DNA of 15,094 nucleotides from an uncultured Cellvibrio sp. (lineage in GTDB: Bacteria > Pseudomonadota > Gammaproteobacteria > Pseudomonadales > Cellvibrionaceae), in NCBI GenBank assembly GCA_937958105.1, contig CALFXJ010000019.1, positions 1 to 15,094 on the forward strand. The letters are read 5' to 3'. The notes below the pieces were generated by a model. That model was not told where the DNA came from. It ran no database searches and saw only the letters and a list, made by a program, of their open reading frames with translations. Every line of letters starts with the position of its first letter. Within the stretch, counting starts at the first letter, position 1. The position numbers and the translations under genes were made by a program. Below are positions 1 through 7,034 of this stretch, in pieces.

Positions 1-198
1 GATGAAGTGATAATATCACTTCTAATTAGGTGGCCAAATTCACTATGCCACTACACACCAGTTATAACCCCGGATGAGATACTGTGGTATTGGGAAGATG
101 GGAAAGTTGCTCCATATGCAATGATAGAAGAAAACGGAAAGTCACGCCCCGATTATTCCAATCCGGGAAAAATACGTACATTTAATCCAGAATCGTGA
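1..198 (+). CDS. 3' end of an unrecognised gene (5'-truncated)
   Basis: The frame is open from the first base to a TGA at 196-198, so this is probably the C-terminal 65 residues of a gene beginning outside the window; a GTG at 7 could also be a start, but no ribosome binding site can be judged there. The peptide is acidic and aromatic (PDEILWYWEDGKVAPYAMI is a typical stretch) and ends in TFNPES. I recognise no family. The next reading frame begins only 3 nt after the stop, suggesting co-transcription with the Sel1-like gene. The AT-rich composition matches the other accessory genes to about 1600 and differs from the rest of the window. By position it could be the end of a toxin or of an immunity protein, but nothing in the residues proves this. 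Confidence 0.5.
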   Translation, partial: DEVIISLLIRWPNSLCHYTPVITPDEILWYWEDGKVAPYAMIEENGKSRPDYSNPGKIRTFNPES

Positions 199-344
199 TA
201 TATGAAACTCCACAAGCTAGTTATTTTGCTTTCAACCTTGATGTTTAATAACATTTCTTTAGGAGCAGAGATGCAAGACAATCCCTTTGATTTTGAGATT
301 AACCCCTCAAGAGCTGATGAACATCCTGTGTCCACCGCGGCTAC

Positions 345-352
345 TTTTTTTT
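345..352 (+). repeat. T8 homopolymer at frameshift
   Basis: Eight consecutive T residues sit exactly where the reading frame of the Sel1-like gene shifts by -1. Nine Ts would place the downstream Sel1-like codons in frame with the signal peptide. The tract is a possible slippage or phase-variation site, or a base-calling error. Confidence 0.7.
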
Positions 353-580
353 AGAGGAAAAAGAGGTTTCCCGTTTAATAGAAGAGGCTAAACAAGGTAA
401 TTCTGAATCTGCATTTCGAATATATCAATACTATGAATTTTCAGTTCGTGATGAAGTCAAATCTCAGCAATGGCAGCAGGCTTCTGCTGTGTTGGGAAAT
501 AAAATTGCTCAGTACAATATTGCATTGAATTTTTATGAAAAAGATATGCTGGGTTTTTCGCTCTTTTGGTGTGAAATGGC

Positions 581-588
581 AAAAAAAA
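581..588 (+). repeat. A8 homopolymer at second frameshift
   Basis: Eight consecutive A residues sit at the second frame break of the Sel1-like gene. Nine As would join the frame read from 354 to the lysine-rich C-terminus ending at 658. Both breaks have the same sign (one base missing) and both lie in 8-base homopolymers. Confidence 0.7.
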
Positions 589-676
589 TGGACATTCAAA
601 AGCCCTGGAGTTGGAGGGTAGAGTAAAGAAAAAAATTAGTGATATGAAAAGAGAGTGATGTTTTATATGTTTTTGC

Positions 677-1018
677 TTACGGTTTGATACGTCGGATGAA
701 CAAAGGAATAAATATGAATTATGAGGCATCGAGTTTGATACTGGTGATTCCAGAGACGGGAAGTATATTTTTGTAATGGATCCTCAATGAAGAATTTTTG
801 CTGGAGCTCCTAGGGTTTTTGAGTTTCATCATTCTTCTTTCTTGGCTGGTGGTAAAGTTGCGGCAGCAGGTGAAATGGATGTGGCTAGTGGGATGTTGCT
901 CATGCATGCTAACAATAGCGGCCACTATAAGCCTACTAATGAGCATAACGACCAATTTGTGCAGGAATTATCCGAGAGAGGTATTGATGGAAGCAAAACT
1001 AGACGATCTGTAACATGA
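677..1018 (+). pseudogene. Toxin/effector-like C-terminal domain remnant with two in-frame TGA codons (IQM-like motif)
   Basis: One frame from about 677 to the TGA at 1016-1018 reads as a coherent protein except for TGA at 722-724 and 788-790. The pieces are RFDTSDEQRNKYEL, then GIEFDTGDSRDGKYIFVMDP, then a 75-codon stretch containing FEFHHSSFLAGGKVAAAGE and NNSGHYKPTNEHNDQF. The pattern IFV, F-x-HSSFLAGG, AG, G, SGHY-x-PT-x-E is, from memory, close to the conserved C-terminal part of plant IQM (IQ-motif) proteins and occurs in some bacterial secreted proteins. CGA-to-TGA and GGA-to-TGA substitutions would explain the two stops. There is no convincing start codon or ribosome binding site, so this looks like an orphan C-terminal toxin module left from a larger gene. 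TGA is clearly a stop elsewhere in the window, so recoding is unlikely. Confidence 0.65.
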
Positions 1019-1027
1019 GGAGTGATG

Positions 1028-1393
1028 ATGCAAAAGGTTGACTTATACTCGGTGCAAGGAGCGGAAATAAAGAGAGAGAAATCTGGCGGTTTAATTGTTG
1101 GTTTTTCCTCTCAAAGTATATCGGATGGCCAATTGATAGAATTGAACTCTTTAAAAGAAAACTTCTTTTTGGGATTTTATAGTTGTATTTTTTACGACTG
1201 CGATTTAAGTACTCTTACAAGTGAAAGAGTAGAAGGTGTTGGAGTCTTTCATTCTGCTTTTGGCGATAAAGAATTAAAAATTCTAAGTCATTTAAGTGGA
1301 ATTAGGTCAATAAAGCTGGTTGACACTAGTGTAACTGCTAAATGCATTTCCGAAATTATGCAGGCTAATGGAAAGATAAAAATATCTGCTTAA
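1028..1393 (+). CDS. Small LRR-like protein, candidate immunity protein
   Basis: This is an intact 121-codon ORF. ATG 1028 is preferred because GAGGAG (1017-1022) lies 5 nt upstream; ATG 1025 and GTG 1022 are alternatives. The ribosome binding site overlaps the stop codon of the preceding toxin-like remnant, which is the spacing expected of a toxin-immunity pair. There is no signal peptide or membrane segment, so it is probably cytoplasmic. The C-terminal third (DKELKILSHLSGIRSIKLVD, then TSVTAKCISEIM) has the leucine/isoleucine spacing of a degenerate leucine-rich repeat of the 'L..L..L..L.L..T.VT' type. I recognise no named family. An immunity function is inferred only from order, size and spacing. 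It is the only clearly intact complete gene in the left accessory segment, which fits selective retention of an immunity gene after the toxin decayed. Confidence 0.7.
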   Translation: MQKVDLYSVQGAEIKREKSGGLIVGFSSQSISDGQLIELNSLKENFFLGFYSCIFYDCDLSTLTSERVEGVGVFHSAFGDKELKILSHLSGIRSIKLVDTSVTAKCISEIMQANGKIKISA

Positions 1394-1398
1394 ATATA

Positions 1399-1527
1399 CA
1401 TTTGATATCTGGCCACTCAATAGTTGAGGATTATCTCACTATAACCAATCGGACCTTTATGGATCTTGGTGCTTATCAAACTGGGCGTATTGGCTTGATA
1501 GAACCAGTTCAGTTTCTTAATTTATAG
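1399..1527 (+). pseudogene. Possible remnant of an Rhs-core C-terminal motif
   Basis: The frame 1399-1527 reads SGHSIVEDYLTITNRTFMD followed by LGAYQTGRIGLIEPVQF and a TAG. This loosely follows the Rhs/YD-core ending 'GHE...GL..MNGR.YDP..GRF...DP..Q': GH, acidic pair, a short hydrophobic run, NR-x-[YF]-x-D, GR, then P-x-Q-F. No start codon or ribosome binding site belongs to it, it begins just after the stop of the preceding gene, and it is only about 42 codons. I read it as a badly decayed relic of the kind of toxin whose loose C-termini lie just upstream. The match is weak and could be chance. Confidence 0.3.
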
Positions 1528-1570
1528 GGATTTTTGCTGCTGAGGCGAGAAATTTATTTATCTACATTCA

Positions 1571-1619
1571 ATTCTATCCATATCATGTGGTTGTAATCGA
1601 TATATAGAATTTTTCTTTT
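1571..1619 (+). terminator. Probable rho-independent terminator of the left cluster
   Basis: ATTCTAT (1571-1577) pairs with ATAGAAT (1604-1610). An inner stem ATATC (1580-1584) pairs with GATAT (1599-1603), leaving a two-base bulge and a 14-nt loop, and the hairpin is followed by TTTTCTTTT (1611-1619). The stem is AT-rich and therefore modest, but the following T-rich run favours termination of plus-strand transcription just before the convergent dnaE2 stop. Read in the opposite direction it lacks a T tract. Confidence 0.45.
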
Positions 1620-4600
1620 AATGAAAATCCCGCGACCTTAACGTAAGACTCTGCAATCTATCAGTCACATCCTCCAGATGCCCGGCAAGTACATGAACAA
1701 TCGGTGCGCCGACATCATCTGTCAATATGTCTACGGTGCCTTTGATAATCAATAATTTCCCTGTTAATAATTGCTTCTTAAATGTTTCCTGTGTGGTGCT
1801 CCAGACCACGACATTGCTGGTGCCGGTTTCGTCTTCGAGGGATACGAACATAACCCCGGTGGCGGTGCCGGGGCGTTGGCGACCGGTGACTATGCCGGCG
1901 ATGCGGACAAAGCCTTTGTGAGGAAGGTTGATTAGATCGATGTGGCGTACGCAGCGGTTGAAGGGATATTCTTTGCGCAGTATTTCCATTGGGTGTGCCC
2001 GCAGTGTCAGGCCGATGGATGCGTAGTCATCCATCACATTTTCTTCCAGTGTGGGGCCATCCATCAATAAATCATCGCTGTCTTTTTCACTGTCTTTGAG
2101 TAAAGCTGAAGGGGGCAGTAAAGCGGATGCTTGCCAGCGGGCGCGATAGCGGTTGCCGACGATGGTGAGGAAGGCATCGGCGGAGGCAAGGTTTTCAAGA
2201 TCCGTGTCATTGAGCGTGGTGCGTTTGAGAATATCCTGCAGTGATGTAAAAGGTTGTTCGCCGCGAAATATTTCGATGGTCTGGGCTTTTTCTGTATTGA
2301 GTGATCCTATAGCGATAAAACCCACGCGAATACCTGTTTTACCCTGCGCATCTTTCTCCAGGGTGTATTCATAACGGCTCTGATTGATATCAACAGGAAA
2401 GATGGTTACGCCGTGTCTTCTGGCATCCTGAATAAGCTGCGATGGACTGTAAAATCCCATGGGTTGGCTATTCAAAAGTGCGCAGTAGAAGGCTGCGGGA
2501 TGATGGCATTTTATCCAGCTGGAGAAGTAACACAGGATGGCAAAGGAAGCAGAATGGCTTTCCGGGAAACCGTAGCCGCCGAAGCCTTTGATTTGTTCGA
2601 ACAGTCGATCGGCAAATTCCTGGGTATAGCCATTATTTAATAGACCATCTTTAAATTCTTTTTCATACGATAACAACTTTGAATTCTTTCCCCAGTTAGC
2701 CATGGCTCGACGCAATTCATCAGCTTTGCCGCCGCTGAATCCTGCGGCCACCATGGATAAACGCATGACTTGTTCCTGGAAAATAGGAATACCGAGCGTT
2801 TGTTTGAGTACATCTTTAACGGCTGCCGTGGGATAGGTGATTGCTTCTTTGCCGGCACGGCGGCGCAGGTAGGGATGTACCATGTCGCCCTGAATCGGGC
2901 CCGGTCGCACGATGGCAATCTGGATCACCAGGTCGTAAAAACACTGTGGTTTTAAACGGGGCAGCATGGCCATCTGCGCGCGCGACTCCACCTGAAAAAC
3001 TCCCACGCTGTCGCCGCGACTGAGCATCTGGTAAGTGGCTTTATCCTCCTTGGGAATATCCTGTAGAGAGCGAATCCTTGAGTCGTAAGCAGTGATGTAA
3101 TCCATGGCGCGCCGCAAAGCGGAAAGCATCCCCAGGGCCAGCACATCGACCTTGAGCAGGCGCATGGCTTCGAGGTCTTCCTTGTCCCATTGAATAATAG
3201 TGCGGTCCGGCATGCTGGCATTTTCCAGCGGAACCAGATCGCTGATTCTACCTTCAGAGATCACAAAGCCGCCCACATGCTGACTCAAGTGTCTCGGGAA
3301 GCCGCGAATCTGTTGTACAAGACTGAAAAAGTGCATCAATAACTGGCTGTTGATATCCAGTCCGAGTGAGGCAACATTTTTTTGCAGATCCGTGCTCTTA
3401 TCCCACCAGGCAATATTCTTGGCCAGATGATCAATCAAGGTCTCATCCAGCCCCAGCGCTTTACCGACATCGCGTACCGCGCTGCGGCTGCGGTAGGTAA
3501 TCACTGTCGCGGCAATGGCTGCGCGCTCACGGCCGTATTTCTGATAGATGTATTGAATCACTTCTTCGCGTCGTTGATGCTCGAAATCCACATCGATATC
3601 CGGCGGTTCATCCCGTTCCAGGGAGATAAAACGTTCAAAGAGTACATTGATCTGGCCCGGGGCAATTTCGGTAATAAACAGGCAATAACACACAACAGAG
3701 TTGGCCGCCGAGCCTCGTCCCTGACACAGGATGTGCTGTTCGCGGGCGAAGCACACAATGTCGTGGACTGTCAGAAAATAATATTCGTAATTCAGCTCTT
3801 CGATGATGGCCAGCTCATTGGCAATCAAGGTTTCCACCGTGGCCGGTACACCAGCGGGCCAGCGTTTTTTCTTGCCTTCGTCCACCAGTTGACGCAGATA
3901 TTGAATTGGAGAAAGGTGATCAGGCACCAGTTCCTGTGGATACTGGTAGCGCAGCTCTTTCATGGAGAAGTGGCAGCGATCCGCGATCACACAGGTCTCC
4001 TCCAGCAATGCCGGGGGGTACAGCTTGGCAAGCTGATGGAAAGCTTTCAAATAAGCTTCACCGTTTAATTCCAGCCGTGTTCCCATTTCCTGCAGCGGTG
4101 TGTTATGGCGGATAGCCGTGACGATATCCTGCAGAGGTTTGCGGTCATTGCAGTGCATAAGGGCCGCACCGCAGGCTACCAGGGGAATATTTTTTTCTAC
4201 ACTGAGTTGATGCCAGCGTGAAAAATCCTGCTGCTCACCGCTTTGCAATTGATGATTAATGCCAATCCACAAACGATCTTTAAAGGCGTTGGCCAGTTCC
4301 GTCGCTGTTGCGACGGCAATATCCTGGTAACGATCAGCGAGCCAGATAATAAAACAATGACGTAACCTGAAGCGCAGGTCTTCAAAATGCGCTTCATAAG
4401 AACCTTTTTCGGCGCGGCGGCGGGCCAGGGTAATAAAACCGGACAGCTCCGCATACGCGGTACGAGAGGGGGCAATTGCAATTAACTGCATGCCATTGGA
4501 TAACACAAATCGACTACCGATGATTAACTTGATGCCCAATTGGTCGGCAGCGACAAAGGCTTTCACAATGCCGGCCAGCGAGCATTCGTCGGTAATGGCG

Positions 4601-4707
4601 ATAGCGTCATAACCCAGCTCATGAGCGCGATAAACATATTCGTCCGGATGTGACGCGCCGGTTAAAAAGGTGAAGTTGGTGGTGGTGTACAAATGGGTAT
4701 AGCGCAT
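1618..4707 (-). CDS. dnaE2: Error-prone DNA polymerase DnaE2 (ImuC)
   Basis: This is a C-family replicative-type polymerase that carries out mutagenic lesion bypass with ImuA and ImuB after SOS induction. ATG 4707 (1029 codons) is chosen because it overlaps the imuB stop as TGATG and yields the family-typical start MRYTHLYTTTNFTFLTGASH; a GGGAG lies 10 nt upstream. An upstream in-frame start at 4734 would add nine atypical residues. The PHP domain occupies roughly residues 1-200 (ITDECSLAGIV near 40). The palm carries the acidic motif PDIDVDFEH (about 369-377, D370/D372/D374) and a third aspartate in LLKVDVLALG (D521). Fingers and helix-hairpin-helix regions follow, then a C-terminal OB-fold (GFVRIAGIVTGR, about 932-943). 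Length is normal for DnaE2 and shorter than DnaE1 (about 1160). All key residues are present, so it should be active. Confidence 0.96.
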   Translation of the reverse strand: MRYTHLYTTTNFTFLTGASHPDEYVYRAHELGYDAIAITDECSLAGIVKAFVAADQLGIKLIIGSRFVLSNGMQLIAIAPSRTAYAELSGFITLARRRAEKGSYEAHFEDLRFRLRHCFIIWLADRYQDIAVATATELANAFKDRLWIGINHQLQSGEQQDFSRWHQLSVEKNIPLVACGAALMHCNDRKPLQDIVTAIRHNTPLQEMGTRLELNGEAYLKAFHQLAKLYPPALLEETCVIADRCHFSMKELRYQYPQELVPDHLSPIQYLRQLVDEGKKKRWPAGVPATVETLIANELAIIEELNYEYYFLTVHDIVCFAREQHILCQGRGSAANSVVCYCLFITEIAPGQINVLFERFISLERDEPPDIDVDFEHQRREEVIQYIYQKYGRERAAIAATVITYRSRSAVRDVGKALGLDETLIDHLAKNIAWWDKSTDLQKNVASLGLDINSQLLMHFFSLVQQIRGFPRHLSQHVGGFVISEGRISDLVPLENASMPDRTIIQWDKEDLEAMRLLKVDVLALGMLSALRRAMDYITAYDSRIRSLQDIPKEDKATYQMLSRGDSVGVFQVESRAQMAMLPRLKPQCFYDLVIQIAIVRPGPIQGDMVHPYLRRRAGKEAITYPTAAVKDVLKQTLGIPIFQEQVMRLSMVAAGFSGGKADELRRAMANWGKNSKLLSYEKEFKDGLLNNGYTQEFADRLFEQIKGFGGYGFPESHSASFAILCYFSSWIKCHHPAAFYCALLNSQPMGFYSPSQLIQDARRHGVTIFPVDINQSRYEYTLEKDAQGKTGIRVGFIAIGSLNTEKAQTIEIFRGEQPFTSLQDILKRTTLNDTDLENLASADAFLTIVGNRYRARWQASALLPPSALLKDSEKDSDDLLMDGPTLEENVMDDYASIGLTLRAHPMEILRKEYPFNRCVRHIDLINLPHKGFVRIAGIVTGRQRPGTATGVMFVSLEDETGTSNVVVWSTTQETFKKQLLTGKLLIIKGTVDILTDDVGAPIVHVLAGHLEDVTDRLQSLTLRSRDFH

Positions 4708-6221
4708 CAGGCAAATACTCCCTGTACATACCACCGTTTATCGTAAAGATTGAAGAAAATCCAGAGTGGCAAATGATCCTGCCGGGTCGCCAGATAATAA
4801 TCCCGTGCAACCGGCGCATTCCACCAGTCGCCAATGATGCGTTCCGGTCCTACATGGGGCGTCAGATACCCATGCCAATACAAACGCTGATGCCGTTCTT
4901 CAATAATTTCTGGTGCATCCAGCAGCCAAGCGGGCCGCAAAGCCTGCTGATAAATATCGGGCAAGTCCTGGCGGGATTTTTCAGCGAGGGCCATTGCAAC
5001 CTGTGTCAATTCCGGCACACGGCTGTCGTGGTAACCGAATTTATAGACAGCAGCATCACCCAGACGCGCTTTCAATCTGGCGATGGTTGTAGCGAAGTCG
5101 GCAGTGGTGCTTTTGCGGCGACGGTGTTGCTCCAGATCGAGCAGGTGATTAGCATTTTGTCGCGGTAGTGTCTGTCGGCAGATCAATCTGAGAGCGTCCA
5201 CCTCAAACGGCAGTTCTTTATTTTCAAACTGGATAAGCGTGAGGTCATACAGCAGTTGCCACTGACTTTGCGGCTGGTCGCTGCGAACGGTCGTGGATGC
5301 CTTGCGTCGATAAATATCCGTCATCCGCCATTCGATAGTGTGACATTGTTGTTGTCGTTTGCGCAGGTAATCGCCCAGTGCAGTCAGCAGATTTTCGAAA
5401 GCGGGTTTGAGCTGGTCTACGGTTGTGATTGGATAATCAAATTGAATTTCGTCTTCAAACCATTCATCCGGTCGATAAGTATCCCGTGGTTTTTCAAATA
5501 AAGTGTTTTGCGCGAAATCCTGATCGATATTAAAAATTTCTGCCAGCAGTTCAGTAAATTCATGGCCAAAACGTTTTTTGAAGCTGCGTAATGATTGGTG
5601 TGAAATCTGCCTGGCAATGTCGCCCAAAGTATTGAAGCCCATGCGCGACAGAGATTCGCAGGCAGCGGGATAGTCATCCAGCAGCTGGATGGGCAGCGGA
5701 TACAGGCGCTCGAGAAATGCCGTTCGGGTTTCGTTGCCATCGATGTCATAGGCCGCAAAGGAAAGCAGCCAGGCGGCCCTGGAAGAATGGGCCAGACCGA
5801 ATAAAAAACCATAAGGAGTCTGATTCAGGCTGGTGGTAATGCGCTGCATCATGCCCTGGACTCCGCCGAACAATTTCAGGCAGGAAGATATTTCCAGCAG
5901 CAAGCCGCTTTGTGCGCTCACGGGGCTGCAATAACGATCAATATAAGGTGAGAAATGATAGAGCTGTTCCGATAACCGGTGCAGCACCCGTTGTTCCTGC
6001 GCAGTATCCCGTTCAATGATTTCGCAGCCGCTGAGCAGCTGTGCGGTGGTGATATCCATATCCAGCTGCACACCGGCGCGCTGCGCCACTGGATTGACAT
6101 ACACCGTGCGTTTTTTATCGGCCACCACCACTGGGGTCTCTGAGTCATCTGTACTCAGGGCAGTTAATGGCAGGTCGGGCAGGCGGATGGCCAGCCATAA
6201 ACGTGAGGAGGGTAAGCCCAT
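4707..6221 (-). CDS. imuB: Mutasome accessory protein ImuB (inactive Y-family polymerase homologue)
   Basis: This is a 504-codon member of the DNA polymerase Y family, ImuB branch, which acts as a non-catalytic hub linking DnaE2, ImuA and the beta clamp. The N-terminus is LWLAIRLPDLPLTAL where active polymerases have a D-x-D-x-F-F-A-S motif, and LLLEISSCLKLFGG (about 107-120) replaces the S-x-D-E catalytic motif; losing both is normal for ImuB. Helix-hairpin-helix-like residues follow (about 180-235), then a little-finger region and a C-terminal extension ending RWYVQGVFA, typical of the family. I could not pick out a convincing clamp-binding motif. GAGG (6228-6231) stands 6 nt before the ATG, which overlaps the imuA stop by one base (TAATG), so translation is probably coupled. 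Confidence 0.94.
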   Translation of the reverse strand: MGLPSSRLWLAIRLPDLPLTALSTDDSETPVVVADKKRTVYVNPVAQRAGVQLDMDITTAQLLSGCEIIERDTAQEQRVLHRLSEQLYHFSPYIDRYCSPVSAQSGLLLEISSCLKLFGGVQGMMQRITTSLNQTPYGFLFGLAHSSRAAWLLSFAAYDIDGNETRTAFLERLYPLPIQLLDDYPAACESLSRMGFNTLGDIARQISHQSLRSFKKRFGHEFTELLAEIFNIDQDFAQNTLFEKPRDTYRPDEWFEDEIQFDYPITTVDQLKPAFENLLTALGDYLRKRQQQCHTIEWRMTDIYRRKASTTVRSDQPQSQWQLLYDLTLIQFENKELPFEVDALRLICRQTLPRQNANHLLDLEQHRRRKSTTADFATTIARLKARLGDAAVYKFGYHDSRVPELTQVAMALAEKSRQDLPDIYQQALRPAWLLDAPEIIEERHQRLYWHGYLTPHVGPERIIGDWWNAPVARDYYLATRQDHLPLWIFFNLYDKRWYVQGVFA

Positions 6222-6973
6222 TACTGACCTCGTAATGGCGTCACACTGGCCAGGCGTCTGGGTGAAGTTTCCTTGGTCGCTGCAGTTTTCTGGTCAAGGG
6301 CGGCATAGGCCGGAGCCGCTTTCCAGTGATCCGGCAGTTCCAGAACCAGTGGCTGGGGTTGTTGTTTTTGCAGATAACCTGTTTGTTTGAACAACGTCAC
6401 TTCCAATCCATCGACAATAAAACGCGTGAACAGGCGCAGCCGTGCAGGTGAGCTTTGCTGCTGTGCGGCAAAAGGCCGGAACATCACACATAAACCCGTG
6501 CCGTCAGCGGCAGACAGCAGACATTTGCGCAGTTCGGTATAACTGATGGCTTCCGCCGGCTGCCAGGCGAGGACAGCTCCGACACTGGCCCGGGCCAGCT
6601 CGGTAAAGCAACCGATAAACGGGTCTTTCTCGGTTGCCTTGACTACCAGTACGCGGTCAAGGTCAAAACCAGCCTGGATGAACGCCTGGGCAAAAGGCAG
6701 CGCAGGTGGGTTGAGCAAAACAATCAGCCCCGACACCTGCAGCAGCGCCGGGGCAAACAGCAGCCATTCACCCTGCATCTGCGGCTGACACACCTCAATC
6801 AATGTGCCCAGCGGCCAGCCCTGGTGCAGCAGCTGTTCATCCAGCAGTGTGTGCCCTGTGGCTATGGCTGCCCGGCCGGTAAAACGCTGGGAATGCCCCA
6901 GCCACAGATCATCCCTGAGCAATAACTGCTCAAGCGAAGCGTCGGATGGATGGTCAGAAGAGGTAGTGCTCAT
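6221..6973 (-). CDS. imuA: Mutasome accessory protein ImuA (RecA-like/SulA-like)
   Basis: This 250-codon protein is the first gene of the SOS mutagenesis operon. It is a RecA-fold relative that supports DnaE2-dependent lesion bypass. Family features are the GHTLLDEQLLHQGWPLGTLI segment (about 40-59), where RecA has the lead-in to its P-loop, followed by CQPQMQGEW in place of a G-x-x-x-x-GK-T motif, so ATP binding by a normal Walker A is not expected. A hydrophobic beta-strand (SGLIVLLNPP, about 81-90) and the basic C-terminal tail are also typical. The start is the first in-frame ATG after the operator. No good ribosome binding site is visible, and if transcription starts just after the predicted -10 the leader is only about 25 nt. 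No lexA gene precedes it, unlike the lexA2-imuA-imuB-dnaE2 form in pseudomonads. Confidence 0.9.
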   Translation of the reverse strand: MSTTSSDHPSDASLEQLLLRDDLWLGHSQRFTGRAAIATGHTLLDEQLLHQGWPLGTLIEVCQPQMQGEWLLFAPALLQVSGLIVLLNPPALPFAQAFIQAGFDLDRVLVVKATEKDPFIGCFTELARASVGAVLAWQPAEAISYTELRKCLLSAADGTGLCVMFRPFAAQQQSSPARLRLFTRFIVDGLEVTLFKQTGYLQKQQPQPLVLELPDHWKAAPAYAALDQKTAATKETSPRRLASVTPLRGQ

Positions 6974-6987
6974 GATGGGTACAACAT

Positions 6988-7007
6988 AACTGTATTTATA
7001 TACAGTA
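6988..7007 (-). promoter_or_regulatory. LexA operator (SOS box) of imuA
   Basis: The sequence aactgtatttatatacagta contains CTGT (6990-6993), eight A/T bases, and ACAG (7002-7005), a full match to the E. coli/gammaproteobacterial LexA core with an AT-only spacer. It lies about 15 bp upstream of the imuA start codon and overlaps the predicted -10. LexA bound here should block transcription until RecA-triggered cleavage after DNA damage. Confidence 0.93.
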
Positions 7008-7034
7008 TAGTGCGGGTGGCCGAGGGGGTGTCAA
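7004..7034 (-). promoter_or_regulatory. imuA promoter (-35 TTGACA, -10 TATACT)
   Basis: On the minus strand a perfect TTGACA (7029-7034) is followed 19 bp later by TATACT (7004-7009), which overlaps the right half of the LexA box. The spacer is two bases longer than optimal, so basal strength may be modest. The arrangement is that of a LexA-repressed sigma-70 promoter. Confidence 0.6.

Larger units (their letters stand above)
202..658 (+). pseudogene. Secreted Sel1-like repeat protein, broken by two homopolymer frameshifts
   Basis: Translation from ATG 202 gives a signal peptide (MKLHKLVILLSTLMFNNISLGA) and about 50 residues, ending at a TAG (352-354) inside a T8 tract (345-352). Reading on in the -1 frame gives a coherent helical protein containing RLIEEAKQGNSESAFRIYQY and NKIAQYNIALNFYEKDM, the alanine-rich spacing of Sel1/TPR-like repeats. 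A second break lies at an A8 tract (581-588). The -1 frame there continues KKNGHSKALELEGRVKKK to a TGA at 656-658. One extra T and one extra A would restore a single ORF of about 152 codons, a periplasmic helical-repeat protein. Such proteins often occur beside polymorphic toxins, where some act as immunity proteins; that role here is inference. The breaks could be real decay, phase variation or homopolymer miscalls. Confidence 0.7.

Noticed and set aside
798..1013. A 71-codon hydrophobic ORF (MLELLGFLSFIILLSW...) on the plus strand
   Set aside because: It lies in a different frame over the IQM-like domain, whose motifs (HSSFLAGG, SGHYKPT) are far more convincing. The hydrophobic translation is a shadow.
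677..1018. TGA read as an amino acid (recoding) in the toxin-like frame
   Set aside because: TGA serves as a normal stop elsewhere in the window (for example the imuB-dnaE2 junction and the ends at 198 and 658), and there is no selenocysteine-type context. Nonsense substitutions are simpler.
3382..4068. A 228-codon plus-strand ORF inside dnaE2
   Set aside because: It is antisense to the polymerase palm region with all catalytic motifs. It has no ribosome binding site or family resemblance and is a by-product of codon bias.
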